Shown here piece by piece: positions 54,198 to 62,998 of a DNA stretch of 64,000 bases. Under the pieces are notes generated by a model. It ran no database searches. It saw nothing but the letters and a program-made list of their open reading frames with translations, and was not told the origin of the DNA. The stretch comes from Paenibacillus hunanensis (GTDB lineage: Bacteria > Bacillota > Bacilli > Paenibacillales > Paenibacillaceae): the NCBI RefSeq assembly GCF_014645615.1, contig NZ_BMMB01000010.1, positions 62,001 to 126,000 on the forward strand. The letters are read 5' to 3'. Both the position numbers and the translations under genes were made by a program. Numbering within the stretch: the stretch's first letter is position 1; the number at the start of each line of letters is the position of its first letter.

Positions 54198-54887
54198 TCA
54201 ATGAAAGACTAACCATACGACCAGCGGCGCAATCACCGATGCCACAATCGCACTAATCGTCATTGCAATCGAGCTTAGTGAGGACGCACGCTCTCCAATC
54301 TCCAGTGCCTTCGCCGTTCCGAGAGCATGGCTTGCACTGCCCAGCGCAATACCACTGCCGATCACATGATGAATTCGGAACCACTTCAGCACCGATAAAC
54401 CGACAACTGCACCCGTAAAGCCTGCAATCATTACAAACACCGAGGTTAAAGACGAGTCTCCACCTAGATGATTCACAATCTGAATTGCGACAGGTGTCGT
54501 TACTGACTTCGGCACCACAGATAAAATAAACGAGCGGCTAAAGCCCAGCATTAGCGCAAGCAGCATCCCACTCAGCATGCCTGCAAATACGCCAGCTAAC
54601 GAGCCACCCACAATGGGAATCCAGTTTTTGAGTAGCTGCTGTCGCTGTTTATACAGAGGATACGCAAGTGCTACAACCGCAGGACCAAGTAGCTGGTTAA
54701 TCCATTGTCCGCCGACCATATACGTCGAATATGGAATATGCAGAGCGAGCAAAAGGATCACAATCGCTGTGGTACCCGTTAATGCAGGCATCAGAAAAGG
54801 TAAACGGTAGCGTTTATATAAGATCGCCATCAGCGCATAGATGAGCACAGTGCCTGCTACCATACTTATTGCAATAATAAGCGTCAT
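54198..54887 (-). CDS. lrgB: LrgB/CidB-family membrane protein
   Basis: This 229-residue protein has about six membrane helices and the LrgB pattern GMLSGMLLALMLGFSRSFIL and SVVPKSVTTPVAIQIV, with GSASHALGTAKALEIGE near 180. It partners with the LrgA-like holin upstream and is linked to murein hydrolase control and metabolite export. Its ATG overlaps the upstream stop codon (ATGA), indicating coupling. Confidence 0.92.
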   Translation of the reverse strand: MTLIIAISMVAGTVLIYALMAILYKRYRLPFLMPALTGTTAIVILLLALHIPYSTYMVGGQWINQLLGPAVVALAYPLYKQRQQLLKNWIPIVGGSLAGVFAGMLSGMLLALMLGFSRSFILSVVPKSVTTPVAIQIVNHLGGDSSLTSVFVMIAGFTGAVVGLSVLKWFRIHHVIGSGIALGSASHALGTAKALEIGERASSLSSIAMTISAIVASVIAPLVVWLVFH

Positions 54888-55444
54888 AGCTGTGTTCCCT
54901 TCTTTCTATACAGCTTCGCCTGAGAAGCATCCTTCGTATGAGATGAAGCAGAAGCCGCTTGCTGTTTATCGTTGTGCATAGTTCGCTCATCCTGTGCGAT
55001 CTGCGACGTCATGCGAATACCACTCTCTTCTTCTAGCTCTGCTTGCATCTGCTCTACCCTGTCGATCGTTTCATTCGTTCCACGTCTGCGTTCCGTTAAG
55101 ATCGCCAGCCACTGGCTTGCATGACCTGCTGCGATAATCGTAATGATTGTACTGGCGATCACAATCGCTACAAGCAGCAGTCCTTTGCCTGCAAATAAAT
55201 CCAGATGATTGATCACCCCAACCGTCGCAGGTACGAAAAATAGCGGCAAATAAAATAAAATCGTCGTACTACCTGCCTCAATCCACGATACCGGAACAAC
55301 CCGGCAGAGCAGCAGTACAAATAGCAACAATAGTCCGATAATGCTGCCCGGAATCGCCAGATGCAGCCACTGTTGAATCTGCCCACCTAACCAGGCGAAC
55401 GCATACAGCAGCGCGATCTGGATAATGATTTTGAGAACCTTCAT
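54884..55444 (-). CDS. lrgA: LrgA/CidA-family holin-like protein with C-terminal extension
   Basis: This 186-residue protein starts at ATG 55444 (AAAGGA upstream). The first 115 residues are the CidA/LrgA holin-like domain with about four helices (WLGGQIQQWLHLAIPGSIIG, FVPATVGVINHL). A polar tail of about 65 residues (TERRRGTNETIDRVEQMQ and so on) is longer than in most homologues. The lrgA-lrgB order is conserved. Confidence 0.9.
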   Translation of the reverse strand: MKVLKIIIQIALLYAFAWLGGQIQQWLHLAIPGSIIGLLLLFVLLLCRVVPVSWIEAGSTTILFYLPLFFVPATVGVINHLDLFAGKGLLLVAIVIASTIITIIAAGHASQWLAILTERRRGTNETIDRVEQMQAELEEESGIRMTSQIAQDERTMHNDKQQAASASSHTKDASQAKLYRKKGTQL

Positions 55445-55676
55445 TGTCTCATTTCCTTTCCTATCCATTTCCTAATCTCTCTTTATCATACTGTACCTAT
55501 CTTCATATCATTCTAGCTTACCAGATTTTGAAGCATATACCTATACGCTTCATTCATTGATAACGCTTACCTTTTACAAAATATTGACGATTCAATTTTC
55601 TGTCCATGAGGCAAACGAAAGTGATATCAACGGTTGCATAGCTAGAAATCCATTCAATCTCCACTATGTATTCATA

Positions 55677-55715
55677 GCAAAAGCCACTCTGTTCCCGATA
55701 GAGGCAGAGTGGCTT
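55677..55715 (-). terminator. Terminator of the yidC gene
   Basis: AAGCCACTCTG (55681-55691) and CAGAGTGGCTT (55705-55715) pair; the minus-strand transcript continues TTTTGC. Confidence 0.75.
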
Positions 55716-55726
55716 GAAAAGGATAA

Positions 55727-56662
55727 TTATTTTACAGGAGATGCTTTGGTATTATTTTTACGTTTTTTGGAGGACTTGGCTGGAGCTGGCTTGGCTGTAT
55801 CCGCATCGGCTTGAACGGCCGCCAGTGCTTCAGCCTCAATCGCAGCAGCTTCTTCCACAACCGGTGCCGCATCCACGGGATACATACGCTGGAACAACAG
55901 CGTTTGCAGAATGAGGAATGTACCGCTCACCATCCAGTACAGTGGCATCGCTGCCGGCGCGCTGAAGGAGAAGAATGCCATCATAATCGGCGAAATATAC
56001 GCCATAAGCGCCATCTGTTTTTGCTGCTCGGGTGTCATCGTCTTTTGCGATAGCTTCGCCTGCACAAGATACAGAGCCGCCACAATAATCGCCATAATCC
56101 AGTCCGGATGTCCTAGCTTGAACCAGAGAAATGAATGCGTAGATAGCTCCGGTGTCAATCGAATCGCGGTGTACATACCTGATAGAATCGGCAATTGAAT
56201 GAGGATCGGCAGACAACCGATATTCAGCGGATTAAAATTGTGCTTTTTGTACAGCTCCATCATTTCCTGCTGCATCTTTTGCTGCTCTTCGCGTTCCTTT
56301 TTATTTTCGTAACGCTTTTTCAGCGCGTCCAGCTCAGGCTGCATGCGGCTCATCACTCGCTTCATCGCCTGCTGCGACTTCGCCTGTCGCATCATGAACG
56401 GCAATAGCGCAAAGCGCACGAGCAAGGTCAGCACGATAATCGCCATCCCATAGCTACCGCCAAACCAGCCTGCAATATGCTGCATGCTATACGACAACGG
56501 AAATACAACATAATGATTGAAAAAGCCCGGTGTGCCCGAATCGATCGTCGTTACATTATTTCCGCAGCCAGCTAGCAGCACCATGAGTAGCATAACGAGC
56601 ATCAGCCCGTAAATGCGGCCCCTTTTACTTGAAACTCCAGTGAATCCCTTGAATACGTCCAT
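55727..56662 (-). CDS. yidC: YidC/OxaA membrane protein insertase (lipoprotein, probably the second paralogue)
   Basis: This 311-residue insertase places membrane proteins into the bilayer. A lipoprotein signal with LAGC follows a hydrophobic segment, and five helices carry the YidC fold with a conserved hydrophilic groove. A cytoplasmic coiled segment RMQPELDALKKRYENKK and PLNIGCLPILIQLP identify the family; the C-terminus is Lys-rich (KKRKNNTK). There are no rnpA, rpmH or jag neighbours, so this is not the oriC-linked SpoIIIJ copy and is probably the YidC2/YqjG-type one. The start is behind GAGGAGG, which is buried in a hairpin (56669-56710). Confidence 0.93.
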   Translation of the reverse strand: MDVFKGFTGVSSKRGRIYGLMLVMLLMVLLAGCGNNVTTIDSGTPGFFNHYVVFPLSYSMQHIAGWFGGSYGMAIIVLTLLVRFALLPFMMRQAKSQQAMKRVMSRMQPELDALKKRYENKKEREEQQKMQQEMMELYKKHNFNPLNIGCLPILIQLPILSGMYTAIRLTPELSTHSFLWFKLGHPDWIMAIIVAALYLVQAKLSQKTMTPEQQKQMALMAYISPIMMAFFSFSAPAAMPLYWMVSGTFLILQTLLFQRMYPVDAAPVVEEAAAIEAEALAAVQADADTAKPAPAKSSKKRKNNTKASPVK

Positions 56663-56952
56663 ATTGTTCCTCCTCGTTGATGTGTATAACTAGATGCAAT
56701 CAACGGGAGGCAGCAGTCCGAGCCATCATCATCGGGCGCTTCCTTCCTACGTATTGTCCGGGATAAACGGAGTGGCGCCGGATGACTGGTGATCGATAAA
56801 ATGAGTGGGAATACAATATGCTCCTTCACCCGGTTGCCAATCAGCCAAAAGCGTGCCACATCACAGTATAATCGCAAAATCAATGAACAGGTGAGCACAA
56901 TGATCAGCATGATCGACAATAGATAAGGCAGCCAGTCCTGAATATCCTGCAA
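56602..56952 (-). CDS. Small membrane-protein ORF upstream of yidC, candidate arrest-peptide sensor
   Basis: This 116-residue frame starts at TTG 56952 behind AAGGAGG (an in-frame GTG at 56961 overlaps that site). Near the N-terminus is a membrane helix, LPYLLSIMLIIVLTCSLIL. A polar part follows with an acidic cluster RRKEAPDDDGSD (codons 56751-56716), then a tail that runs 61 nt into yidC in another frame. Bacillus MifM has the same plan: a membrane helix, then an arrest site with Asp/Glu-rich residues, just upstream of yidC2. Whether this ORF stalls ribosomes is inference. It could also be a small membrane protein unrelated to YidC control. Confidence 0.55.
   Translation of the reverse strand: MQDIQDWLPYLLSIMLIIVLTCSLILRLYCDVARFWLIGNRVKEHIVFPLILSITSHPAPLRLSRTIRRKEAPDDDGSDCCLPLIASSYTHQRGGTIWTYSRDSLEFQVKGAAFTG
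56669..56710 (-). promoter_or_regulatory. Hairpin sequestering the yidC Shine-Dalgarno site
   Basis: On the minus strand CCTCC-CGTTGA (56710-56700) pairs with TCAACG-A-GGAGG (56680-56669), giving 11-12 base pairs with one bulged A. The pairing buries the AGGAGG of yidC. The 5' arm lies just after the acidic cluster of the upstream ORF, so a ribosome paused there would open the stem. Confidence 0.75.
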
Positions 56953-57084
56953 GAGATTCACCTCCTTTTCCGTAGCATGAATAGATGTATACGTATTATA
57001 TCATTTTCTACACATGATGTATAAGACAACTTTCGACAGCAGTAACGTCAATCCTGTGAACAAACGACATTTTGCGCACAAAGC

Positions 57085-57113
57085 TTGAAAACGCTTTTGT
57101 CATCGTATACAAT
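57085..57113 (+). promoter_or_regulatory. Promoter with cre box for the beta-glucosidase gene
   Basis: TTGAAA (57085-57090) and TACAAT (57108-57113) are 17 bp apart. A cre-like site TGAAAACGCTTTTG (57086-57099, 12 of 14) overlaps the -35 box, predicting catabolite repression. Confidence 0.65.
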
Positions 57114-57141
57114 AAACGTGAAAAGGCAATAACATAACACA

Positions 57142-57229
57142 GGATTGTTACTGGTGATGCAGGCAAAACCTAAATTGGCAACGAAACCGGCATGAAGATG
57201 CTGCTTTTGTTCCGGTTTAGGTTTTTTTT
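57142..57229 (+). promoter_or_regulatory. LicT/BglG-type antiterminator site (RAT) and overlapping terminator
   Basis: Bases 57142-57170 match the RAT consensus of BglG/LicT antiterminators (GGATTGTTACTG then GGCAAAACC). The 3' end overlaps a terminator: AAACCTAAA near 57166-57174 pairs with TTTAGGTTT near 57216-57224 and a T-run follows. Binding of phosphorylation-controlled LicT would let transcription proceed in the presence of beta-glucosides. The LicT gene itself is not in the window. Confidence 0.82.
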
Positions 57230-57280
57230 CGTTTCATCCGTTACAGCCCAATCGATCTTATACAGAAAGAGGTTATGCAG

Positions 57281-58741
57281 ATGGCACCAAAAGGATTTCC
57301 TACAGACTTTCTATGGGGTGGCGCTACAGCCGCCAATCAGCTTGAAGGTGGCTACAACGAAGGCGGCAAAGGCTTGTCCAGTGCAGACATGATCGCTTAC
57401 ATTCCAAAAGATCAACGCAGCAAGGAGCTTTCCCATGCGATGGAGATCACCTCTGACCGCATCGAAGGTATTTTGAATGGTGAAATTCAGGCACGCTTCC
57501 CAAAACGTGACGGTATCGATTTTTACCATCGCTATAAAGAAGACATCGCTCTGTTTGCTGAGCTGGGCTTCAAAGTATTCCGTATGTCGATCCACTGGTC
57601 ACGTATTTTCCCGAACGGCTACGATGAGCAGCCGAACGAGGAAGGTCTGCAATTTTACGATAATGTATTCGATGAGCTGCTCAAGTATGGCATTCAGCCA
57701 CTCGTGACACTGTCTCACTATGAGACACCGCTCGGTCTGACGCAGAAATACAATGGCTGGGTCGATCGCGAGGTTGTTGGACATTTTGCACGCTATGCGG
57801 AGACGGTGTTCAAGCGCTACAAAGATAAAGTAAAATACTGGCTGACCTTTAACGAGATCAACGTGATCACGATCAGTGCTTTCACTGGCGGCGGTGTCGT
57901 TGTGGATCGTCTGGATAACAAGCTGCAAGGCATGTATCAGGCGCTGCATCATCAGTTCGTTGCTAGCTCCATCGCAACCAAGCTCTGCCACGAGATCATT
58001 CCAGATGCACAGATCGGTTGTATGCTTGCTCGTATGGAGACATATCCGAATAGCTGTAATCCAGAGGATATCCGTAAGGCACAGCTGGCTAACCAGATGA
58101 ACCTGTTCTTCACCGATGTGCATGCACGCGGTGAATATCCGAAATTCATGGATCGTTATTTTGAAGAAAATAACATTGTGCTGCAAAAAGAAGCTGGCGA
58201 TGATGAGCTACTGAAGCAGTACACGGTCGACTACATCTCCTTCAGCTATTACATGACAATCGCCGTTGCTGAAAAGCCTACAGGTGAAGAAGGTGTGGGT
58301 AACCTGGTAGAGGGTAGCGTAGTAAATCCATACCTGGAATCCTCCGACTGGGGCTGGCAGATCGATCCAATCGGTCTGCGCGTGACGCTGAACACGATGT
58401 ATGATCGCTATCAAAAGCCATTATTTATTGTAGAAAATGGTCTGGGTGCTTATGATAAGGTGGAAGAGGATGGCTCGATCCATGATCCATATCGTATCGA
58501 CTACCTGCGCAAGCATATCGAGCAAATGAAGGAAGCGGTTCGTGACGGTGTTGAGCTTATGGGTTATACCGCATGGGGTCCAATCGACCTCGTCAGCATG
58601 TCCACGTCCGAAATGTCCAAACGCTACGGCTTTATCTACGTAGATCAGGACGATGACGGTAACGGTACACTGGCTCGCTCCAAAAAAGACTCGTTCCACT
58701 GGTATAAGCAGGTTATCGCTTCTAACGGTGAACAACTGTAA
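57281..58741 (+). CDS. 6-phospho-beta-glucosidase (GH1)
   Basis: This 486-residue cytoplasmic GH1 enzyme hydrolyses phosphorylated beta-glucosides such as cellobiose-6P or salicin-6P after PTS uptake. The acid/base Glu192 is in TFNEINV and the nucleophile Glu385 is in FIVENGLG. GFIYVDQDDDGNG and a nearby KKDSFHWY are the phosphate-binding features of the 6-phospho subgroup. I prefer ATG 57281 over 57275 because AGAGG is better spaced. It is monocistronic in the window; the PTS permease is elsewhere. Confidence 0.92.
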   Translation: MAPKGFPTDFLWGGATAANQLEGGYNEGGKGLSSADMIAYIPKDQRSKELSHAMEITSDRIEGILNGEIQARFPKRDGIDFYHRYKEDIALFAELGFKVFRMSIHWSRIFPNGYDEQPNEEGLQFYDNVFDELLKYGIQPLVTLSHYETPLGLTQKYNGWVDREVVGHFARYAETVFKRYKDKVKYWLTFNEINVITISAFTGGGVVVDRLDNKLQGMYQALHHQFVASSIATKLCHEIIPDAQIGCMLARMETYPNSCNPEDIRKAQLANQMNLFFTDVHARGEYPKFMDRYFEENNIVLQKEAGDDELLKQYTVDYISFSYYMTIAVAEKPTGEEGVGNLVEGSVVNPYLESSDWGWQIDPIGLRVTLNTMYDRYQKPLFIVENGLGAYDKVEEDGSIHDPYRIDYLRKHIEQMKEAVRDGVELMGYTAWGPIDLVSMSTSEMSKRYGFIYVDQDDDGNGTLARSKKDSFHWYKQVIASNGEQL

Positions 58742-59056
58742 GTCGTATACAGATATACAACAAACGTCCTCGCTGTCCCATTTTCACTGGATCGCAGCAG
58801 GAATGGACACTATTATCTAGCTAGACCTCATTTTGCTTTGGCGCTGACTACTCTGGAATTGGGGTGAAGGAGTAGCCCAGCTTCAAATATTTCATCAACC
58901 ATCCGAAACAGGCGACAGCTCCGGTTTATCCGGTACTGTCGCCTGTTCTCGTTACGATTTCATGATCTCATAATTAGTATCTGTACCAGCCAACTATATA
59001 GGTTGGTTAAGCTGCCACATAAACGGCTGAATCTGATTCGGTTCGAGATCGTTGAT
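58742..59056. other. Intergenic region between convergent glycosidase genes
   Basis: This stretch is gene-free. A stem (58909-58945) with CAGGCGACAG/CTGTCGCCTG arms is its only clear structure and is the probable terminator for one or both genes. Confidence 0.5.
58909..58945. terminator. Hairpin between convergent glycosidase genes
   Basis: CAGGCGACAG (58909-58918) is paired with CTGTCGCCTG (58936-58945). The loop contains a repeated CCGGT. The T-run is weak. Confidence 0.55.
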
Positions 59057-61762
59057 TTATTTTAAATGGAATCGCACGGTAACCTCCTGCTGCTTATGAA
59101 AATCAACTGTTATATATGCGCTACCCCCATCCATCTGTCCCTTCGCTTCTACTCCATCCACAGATACCGTCGTCCACGCTATACCACAGCTTAACTTAAT
59201 TGCTTGAGCAGATCGAAGCGAAGACAGCTTCACCTCTACCCACCCAGCCTCGATATCCCATGATAGCTGTGTTACTTTCACCTGTGTTCGTGCCATCAGA
59301 CCATACATATTACCTGCCTTCCAATCTGAAATCAATGCAGGTAACACTTCAATCTCCCCTGTATTGGAATACAGCAACGCCTCATGGATGGCAGCGACCA
59401 CGCCAAAAGAGGTATCCGTGCAATAGCAATCATTTCTACGATTCGTATCATGATCGGTCATAAGTGATGTGTAATATCCATCCTCAGTCATGGGCAACAA
59501 TGCTTGCTGAACACCCTCGGCATTTTTCAAACGGGCATGCACGAGTGCTTTGTGCATCCATCCGTGTCCGGCTGTTGCATCCTCTGTATTGAATAGATCC
59601 CGGTTATGCAGCGCGATGCTGGAGGCAGTAGCCAGTGCAGGATTGGTTTGCGTTTCGTAAGCAGGCCATGCCGCATAGAGATGGCTTAGATGGCGATGAT
59701 TGTTATTCTCAATATAGTCATCCATCGCCCATTCACATAACGCCCCATCGGTATCATACCGATAATGGGGCAACTGAGCGAGCAAGCCTTCCCAGCGTGC
59801 AATTGCCACTTCATAACCTGGACGCTGTAACGCCTGTTCTACCTGAATCGTCATATTCAATCCATCTCGCGCCGCCGAGATGTCCATCGTCGCATTCGCT
59901 GTAATTGTGCTGTTGTAGCCGATCGGGTGATTCTCCGGTGAATAGGCAGGAAGGATCATATAACGCTCACCCGGTAGCAGCTCCATTTTGCCAGCTTCAT
60001 AATGAACACGACCCGCCTGATCGGTAAAATATTCCGGTGTGCAGATCTGCTCCCAGAAGTTCGCCTGTTTGGTGAGTAGTGGTAACAAAATATCCTTTGC
60101 CAGCTCCAGCGTACCACGCTTCTTTAGCCTTCCAAACGCCTCGTCCGCTAGTCCACCGTCTTCTACCGATAGCAAAGCTTGCAGCCGATCGATGTTCATC
60201 TCTGGCACAATCGGAAGCTCTGTATCGCCAAAGCATTGCCAGTATTCAAAAATCGGCAACAGACACCAACTCGCTCCAGCATTCCAGTATTCAAACGGAT
60301 AATCATTATCATACTCTACATGCATCGCACGATCCCCATCGGAATTGACACTGATCTGAATCGCATCATGCATACCGTAAGCCATCTGCGCATTAAGCTG
60401 AAAATCAGGCGCATTCCGCAGGAAAAATGTAATATAGCCGCGCTGCGCTTCTGTAAGCTGTCCGGTGTTCATCGCCGCCACTTGCAGATTCACATTAGCA
60501 TCCAGTGTATAAATGCCCCGCCAGCCCGGGTCCCATTCGCCTGTCCACATCCCGCATAATCGCGGCGCACTGGCACCACTAGAGCAGATCATCGCATATC
60601 GTCCCTGATTATAAATCTGCTCTACAAACGCATGGTTCAGGCGGTAAGGTGAAGCCTTTTGCCGTTCGATCAATGTAACATTATCTGCATATTTATCCGA
60701 ATCGTCTCCTACTAGCGAGAACTGAACAGCATTAAACTCCGCTCGTTGCCATGCAGCATGAGCAGCGAGCGCTTCTTCATAATCGAATATTCTTTCGGTG
60801 CTCGTGTACTTCTGTATAACCTTATTCGTATGCTGAATGAGCTGATCCAGCAGGTCATACTGGGATTGATCGGCAAATGCTTCTATATCGCCAAGCGTAT
60901 GCGTCCGTCCGGAAACCGTAATCAGGTATACCGCATCCGCATCTTGAATGCGAATCGCAGGATTCTGCTCCTTTCCTACATTCATCTGCTCATCGGTATC
61001 TTCCAGCACCACTCGCTCCTTCGTGCCATTTACAATGACCACCCCTGTTACACCAGCATATCCACCCTCACGTAGCTCGCTATCCGCATAGGCTGGATAA
61101 TGAGCGATCTGCGCAATATAGTGAGCCTCTGCATCGACAAGCTTTTTATAACGAAGTGCTTTAACCTCAGACATACTCCCTTGTACGCCGCTCATATGCG
61201 AGATATCGTCGATAGATAGGGTGAGATGAAGCTTGCTTCCCTGATCGGAATGCTGCAATCTCGTAATCGAAACGTTATCCGTCCGTGATGTAAATGATGT
61301 ACGCATCCACTGCCCTTCTATATTGCGATAGGCTACACCCGTTTCTGCTGTCTCATAATTCGTCCAACGTGTATACTCTGTCACATCGCTTTCATTATGC
61401 AGGTGAAGTCGTAGCTGATGTCCGGGATGATAACTATAATAGAACGTTCTACTACGTCGCTGACCATTATCATGCTTGATTGTCCACTGATCATTTTGAT
61501 TAAAGACATGGTGCCTTGCTTCTTCGAGCTGTCCGGTTAGCTCAGCAGGAATATGCCGCGGATCGGCAGAAGGAAAGTTAAACCACATATGCTGAAAAAT
61601 AAAGCTATCATGGTAGGGCGAGCCTGAAGTGATATAGCCATTCGTTCCATTTCCGCTGACCATGCCTTCACGCCAGGCGTGCCCTGGCTGATCGGTCTTG
61701 AGCTCTGTATAATCCAGTGCGTAATTGCCCTTTTGATACAAATGATTTGCTACTTGATTCAT
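59057..61762 (-). CDS. GH95-like glycoside hydrolase
   Basis: This 901-residue protein has the three-part GH95 layout (alpha-L-fucosidase / alpha-L-galactosidase family). An N-terminal beta-sandwich has WREGMVSGNGTNGYI, near the family's LPLGNG motif. An alpha/alpha barrel has GRYAMICSSGASAPRLCGMW and GWRGIYTLDANVNLQVAAM, matching the Asn-Leu-Gln region, and a C-terminal beta domain ends it. No signal peptide is present, so it probably acts inside the cell. It is divergent from an AraC-family regulator gene that likely controls it. Confidence 0.8.
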   Translation of the reverse strand: MNQVANHLYQKGNYALDYTELKTDQPGHAWREGMVSGNGTNGYITSGSPYHDSFIFQHMWFNFPSADPRHIPAELTGQLEEARHHVFNQNDQWTIKHDNGQRRSRTFYYSYHPGHQLRLHLHNESDVTEYTRWTNYETAETGVAYRNIEGQWMRTSFTSRTDNVSITRLQHSDQGSKLHLTLSIDDISHMSGVQGSMSEVKALRYKKLVDAEAHYIAQIAHYPAYADSELREGGYAGVTGVVIVNGTKERVVLEDTDEQMNVGKEQNPAIRIQDADAVYLITVSGRTHTLGDIEAFADQSQYDLLDQLIQHTNKVIQKYTSTERIFDYEEALAAHAAWQRAEFNAVQFSLVGDDSDKYADNVTLIERQKASPYRLNHAFVEQIYNQGRYAMICSSGASAPRLCGMWTGEWDPGWRGIYTLDANVNLQVAAMNTGQLTEAQRGYITFFLRNAPDFQLNAQMAYGMHDAIQISVNSDGDRAMHVEYDNDYPFEYWNAGASWCLLPIFEYWQCFGDTELPIVPEMNIDRLQALLSVEDGGLADEAFGRLKKRGTLELAKDILLPLLTKQANFWEQICTPEYFTDQAGRVHYEAGKMELLPGERYMILPAYSPENHPIGYNSTITANATMDISAARDGLNMTIQVEQALQRPGYEVAIARWEGLLAQLPHYRYDTDGALCEWAMDDYIENNNHRHLSHLYAAWPAYETQTNPALATASSIALHNRDLFNTEDATAGHGWMHKALVHARLKNAEGVQQALLPMTEDGYYTSLMTDHDTNRRNDCYCTDTSFGVVAAIHEALLYSNTGEIEVLPALISDWKAGNMYGLMARTQVKVTQLSWDIEAGWVEVKLSSLRSAQAIKLSCGIAWTTVSVDGVEAKGQMDGGSAYITVDFHKQQEVTVRFHLK

Positions 61763-61890
61763 TCCATGTCCCTCATTTCCTCATCTGTTCTTCCTAGCTA
61801 TAATTATAATGAGAAAAGAGGAGCGTCGTTATGACAGGAGCTGACTCTGCTGTGATTAAGATGTCGCATTATGACAGAGGAGAAATGACT

Positions 61891-62835
61891 ATGAACCTGC
61901 CCCCTATCCATATTGAGGATATGAATATCAAGCTCAGACTGGATGAGCTTGTATTGAATGTGTTGTATGTCAAATTCGGCTATTTCTATCATTCCATGCC
62001 GAGGCATCGTCATAGTAAAGGCAGCTATGAGCTGCATTATATTCCAAGTGGTCGCGGTCATCTAATCGCCGATGGACGGCATTACCAGCTAACGCCGGGT
62101 ACGCTGTTTATGACAGGGCCAGATATTGAGCATGAGCAAATCCCTGATATGAATGATCCGATGGCAGAATATTGCATCTTTTTCGAAATTATATCCGGAC
62201 AAACTTCCTCGCCTCACGCTCAGCGCTCCAATCATAGCGAAGCGCTGCTGTCCCAATGGCTTGTAGAGCAACCCTTCTGGATTGGACAGGATACGGAGCA
62301 GATGATGTCGCTATTTGACATGCTGGCTCGGGAGGCTTCGCTGCAACAGATCGGATTCCACGCTATGATTACCAATATTCTGGAGCTGATTATTACGCGA
62401 ACTCTCCGCCACTACCATACGGATCATTTTCCGTCCTCGCATGCTCCGCTCAAAACACTGGATGATCGCAGACTGGTAACGATTGAAAATAGCTTTTTGT
62501 ATGAGTATCATTCGATCACGCTTCAGCAGCTTGCCAAAACGATCGGATTAAGCACACGACAAACGGAGCGAACCGTACACAAGCAATACGGCATGTCATT
62601 TGCAGCCAAAAAGCTTCGTGCCCGGATGGAAGCGGCGACACAGCTCCTGCTCACAACCGATCAGACGATTCGCGATGTCGCAAGCGCGATCGGCTTTTCG
62701 ACAGCGGAACGATTCAGTCGTGCGTTTAAGCAGTATTTTCATATGTCTCCTTCTGTCTATCGTAATGAGTATCAGGGCAAGGATGAGGATAAACATGAGG
62801 ATACAAATAAAGAAGAAAAGTTAAACGAAAGGTAA
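61891..62835 (+). CDS. AraC-family transcriptional regulator (cupin sensing domain)
   Basis: This 314-residue regulator starts at ATG 61891 (GAGGAG 8 nt upstream). An N-terminal cupin-type domain contains YHSMPRHRHSKGSYELHYIPSG and a LMPG-like LTPGTLFMTGPDIEHEQ stretch. The C-terminal double helix-turn-helix has LAKTIGLSTRQTERTVHKQY and SAIGFSTAERFSRAFKQYF. A Lys/Asp/Glu-rich tail follows. Its gene is divergent from the GH95-like gene with a 128-bp gap, so it probably activates that gene in response to a sugar. Confidence 0.9.
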   Translation: MNLPPIHIEDMNIKLRLDELVLNVLYVKFGYFYHSMPRHRHSKGSYELHYIPSGRGHLIADGRHYQLTPGTLFMTGPDIEHEQIPDMNDPMAEYCIFFEIISGQTSSPHAQRSNHSEALLSQWLVEQPFWIGQDTEQMMSLFDMLAREASLQQIGFHAMITNILELIITRTLRHYHTDHFPSSHAPLKTLDDRRLVTIENSFLYEYHSITLQQLAKTIGLSTRQTERTVHKQYGMSFAAKKLRARMEAATQLLLTTDQTIRDVASAIGFSTAERFSRAFKQYFHMSPSVYRNEYQGKDEDKHEDTNKEEKLNER

Positions 62836-62870
62836 GCAGGGTTGTACAACGCATAGCAATTTGCGATCTA

Positions 62871-62900
62871 AAAAAGCGCCCGGTTCAAGCACCGGGCGCT
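62871..62900 (-). terminator. Terminator of the last minus-strand gene
   Basis: AGCGCCCGGT (62875-62884) and ACCGGGCGCT (62891-62900) pair. On the minus strand the stem is followed by TTTTTT. Confidence 0.8.
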
Positions 62901-62998
62901 GATCAAGCTATACGATAAACAGAATATTCATTTCTTAGGTAGGATGCTAGTCGCGTACCATCCTTCTTTTACAAGTAGCTGTGGATGGATACGGCTTC

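Noticed and set aside
53986..54204. 72-residue plus-strand frame with a hydrophobic N-terminus
   Set aside because: It begins at TTG without a ribosome binding site and runs into the lrgB gene on the other strand.
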